Source: Chloroflexota bacterium
GTDB taxonomy: Bacteria; Chloroflexota; Dehalococcoidia; Lucifugimonadales; Lucifugimonadaceae
Assembly (NCBI GenBank): GCA_002730795.1
Contig: PCAX01000029.1
Coordinates: 1 to 42,249, forward strand
Direction of reading: 5' to 3'
DNA length: 42,249 nucleotides
Shown: piece by piece, positions 40,627-42,249 of the stretch
Layout of the letters: every line of letters begins with the position of its first letter
Position numbering within the stretch: position 1 is the stretch's first letter
Notes under the pieces: generated by a model
Told to the model about the DNA's origin: nothing
The model's database searches: none
What the model saw: only the letters and a program-made list of their open reading frames with translations
Program-made: the position numbers and the translations under genes

Positions 40627-42249
40627 ATGAAAAATTTCATTGCCACCCTTTCATCACGTCCAAGAAATGCTCTATTTACCTTAATAGGGTGGTTCGTGCT
40701 TTTTGGCATCGTGGCGACTGTTGCGCCTCCGCTCTCTGAAGTTACAACTAACCAACAAGAAGAATTTTTGCCCGTTGGGGCCGAATCCGTTCGTGCCATC
40801 AACCTTGAAAGAGAAAAATATCCGGTTGGAGGAGGGATTCCAGCGATAGCGGTTTTTCACAGTCACGATGGATTTGATGATAAAGAGCTAGAAGCTATAA
40901 AATCTTTTGTAGATTTTCTTGAATCTGATGAAAAACCTGAAATGATAAGCGGCGTATTATCTATTTTTCGCTATCCGAAATTTGCCGCTTCTTTGATTTC
41001 TCCCGATGGGGACACCATGACCGTTTTAATTAATGTTAATGGAGAGCCATCCAACGATGATTTTCAAGAAACGATAGACACGATAATAGAAAAAGCCCAT
41101 GACGTTGGTGCATTCGTTGAAATTGATGTGGGAGTAACAGGCCCAGCCTCAATCATTACTGATGCTATTAGAGTCTTTAAATCAATAGATTTTCAAGTTA
41201 CGACTGTTACCGTAATCATTGTTTTATTGATTTTATTTATTATTTATCGATCCCTTGGGTTGGCACTTGTTCCTCTTTTATTGGTTGGAACTTCGTTGTT
41301 GATTGCGCAGGGTCTTGCAGCACTGGTTGCGGATAATTTCGGGCTTCCAGTAAACCAGCAAGTAACATCTATAATGTCTGTTCTTCTTTTCGGAGCTGGT
41401 ACTGATTACGTGTTATTTATTATTTCTAGATACAGGGAAGAACTTAATAACCATGCCAACAGATTTGGAGCTATGGCTGAAACAATGAGACGTGTAGCTC
41501 CGTCAATCATGGGTTCTGCTGGGACCACTATAATCGCCATGTTGTTATTAATTTTTTCTTTATCGGGTTCATTTAAAACTATGGGACCTATGTTGGCCTT
41601 GGCGATAGGTGTGGTTCTTTTGGCAGGCTTAACCGTTATGCCGACGACAATAGTTTTGATGGGGAAATGGGCATTTTGGCCAGTAAGTGTAGAATCTAAT
41701 ATCAAACGAGCAACGACCACAGGTATTTGGCATTCGGTTGGACGTATTGTTTCTACGAAGCCTAAGATTGTTTTCGTCACCACTACTGTAATTCTTATTT
41801 CTGCTGCTATACCAATTTTTTACATGGTTCCAAGTTTTAACTTTCTTGATGGTTATCCTGACGATGCGGAATCGAAGGTTGGATATAAACTGATGCAAAA
41901 AGGCTTTCCGGCAGGAGAGCTTTCACCCACAATGGTTTTTATAACTACGGAATCTGGTAATATCGTTGATCAACTCGGTGTTATAGAACAGATTGCCACG
42001 ACTATAGAATCGATGGATGGTGTTAGTCGAGTATCCGGAAGAAGTAGGCCAAATGGTTATGTCGTTCCTGAAGATTCCGACGAATTTATGATGGGATTAC
42101 GTTTTAATTCGCAAGATGGTTCTACCACTCGGCTTGAAGTAATATTTGATGAAGATCCTTACTCTGAACAGACTCTGATTAAAATATCTGAAATAAGAGA
42201 CGATATATCCGGTATTTTAGAATCATCTAATTACAATGGTGTTGAAGTT
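40627..42249 (+). CDS. MMPL/RND family transporter (3' truncated by the window)
   Basis: The frame is open from ATG 40627 to the last base (541 codons) and is absent from the ORF track because no stop lies in the window. It starts 'MKNFIATLSSRPRNALFTLIGWFVLF' (first helix). A large extracytoplasmic domain follows (TTNQQEEFLPVGAESVRA...), then a cluster of helices with 'IVLLILFIIYRSLGLALVPLLLVG', the MMPL signature 'LLFGAGTDYVLFIISRYREEL', and further helices ending near 'MVPSFNFLDGYPDDAESKVGY', where a second extracytoplasmic domain begins. MMPL proteins export lipids or other hydrophobic compounds using the proton gradient. The cargo is unknown. Confidence 0.92.
   Translation, partial: MKNFIATLSSRPRNALFTLIGWFVLFGIVATVAPPLSEVTTNQQEEFLPVGAESVRAINLEREKYPVGGGIPAIAVFHSHDGFDDKELEAIKSFVDFLESDEKPEMISGVLSIFRYPKFAASLISPDGDTMTVLINVNGEPSNDDFQETIDTIIEKAHDVGAFVEIDVGVTGPASIITDAIRVFKSIDFQVTTVTVIIVLLILFIIYRSLGLALVPLLLVGTSLLIAQGLAALVADNFGLPVNQQVTSIMSVLLFGAGTDYVLFIISRYREELNNHANRFGAMAETMRRVAPSIMGSAGTTIIAMLLLIFSLSGSFKTMGPMLALAIGVVLLAGLTVMPTTIVLMGKWAFWPVSVESNIKRATTTGIWHSVGRIVSTKPKIVFVTTTVILISAAIPIFYMVPSFNFLDGYPDDAESKVGYKLMQKGFPAGELSPTMVFITTESGNIVDQLGVIEQIATTIESMDGVSRVSGRSRPNGYVVPEDSDEFMMGLRFNSQDGSTTRLEVIFDEDPYSEQTLIKISEIRDDISGILESSNYNGVEV

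Overview
The window reads as a chromosomal segment of a free-living, AT-rich bacterium. The most likely source is a marine Chloroflexota lineage of the SAR202 / Dehalococcoidia-related type. This is an inference from gene content: dnaJ-prmA-rsmE, an argF resembling Dehalococcoidia enzymes, thiolase plus DUF35, NIPSNAP, M81 and CocE hydrolases, inositol-lipid genes, and surface proteins with a 'GWNLV' C-terminal domain or Pro/Thr linkers. No 16S gene is present, so an actinobacterium-like lineage is not fully excluded. Coding density is high. Non-ATG starts are common: TTG for argF, the pimA-like gene, the HEITH peptidase and the amidase, and GTG for NIPSNAP, the HTH regulator and the EamA transporter. 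There are no transposases, integrases, phage genes or CRISPR arrays.

Layout. (1) 1-4236: the 3' end of a large Ig-repeat surface protein that looks GC-richer and differently codon-biased than the rest, a strong terminator, then a secreted Pro/Thr-linker protein with a Cys-containing C-terminal anchor. (2) 4285-8016: a metal-site-less MBL-fold protein on the minus strand, then dnaJ-prmA-rsmE on the plus strand. (3) 8023-16646, all minus strand: DUF2520 reductase, panB, panC, NIPSNAP, thiolase, DUF35, argF, der, plsY, gpsA. This covers pantothenate/CoA synthesis, an acyl-CoA module, arginine synthesis, ribosome assembly and phospholipid precursor synthesis. (4) 16842-23937, plus strand: gamma-glutamyltransferase-like enzyme, an HTH regulator, then ino1, a PimA-like mannosyltransferase, a PgsA-type CDP-alcohol phosphatidyltransferase and a secreted HEITH peptidase. 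Together the middle genes form a phosphatidylinositol / PI-mannoside lipid locus. (5) 23985-27535: amidohydrolase, amtB-glnK with an unusual PII T-loop, tRNA-Trp/Leu/Cys, and a nuclease lipoprotein. (6) 27545-40379: a catabolic and transport region holding an amidase, an EamA transporter, a uronate-dehydrogenase-like SDR, a ThDP enzyme, two MDR alcohol dehydrogenases, a beta-propeller protein, an M81 peptidase, a CPPED1-like phosphoesterase and a CocE hydrolase. (7) 40627-end: the 5' part of an MMPL/RND transporter that runs off the window and is missing from the ORF track.

The most interesting signals are: two secreted proteins sharing a Cys + membrane helix + basic-tail C-terminus, which suggests an unassigned Cys-type sorting or lipidation system; a PII protein whose T-loop lacks the usual Tyr and is Ser/Thr-rich; an inositol-phospholipid/mannoside locus outside Actinobacteria; and several perfect palindromes and tandem repeats in intergenic regions (16640-16733, 18506-18550, 31046-31061). 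All functional calls rest on reading motifs by eye; no database search was run.
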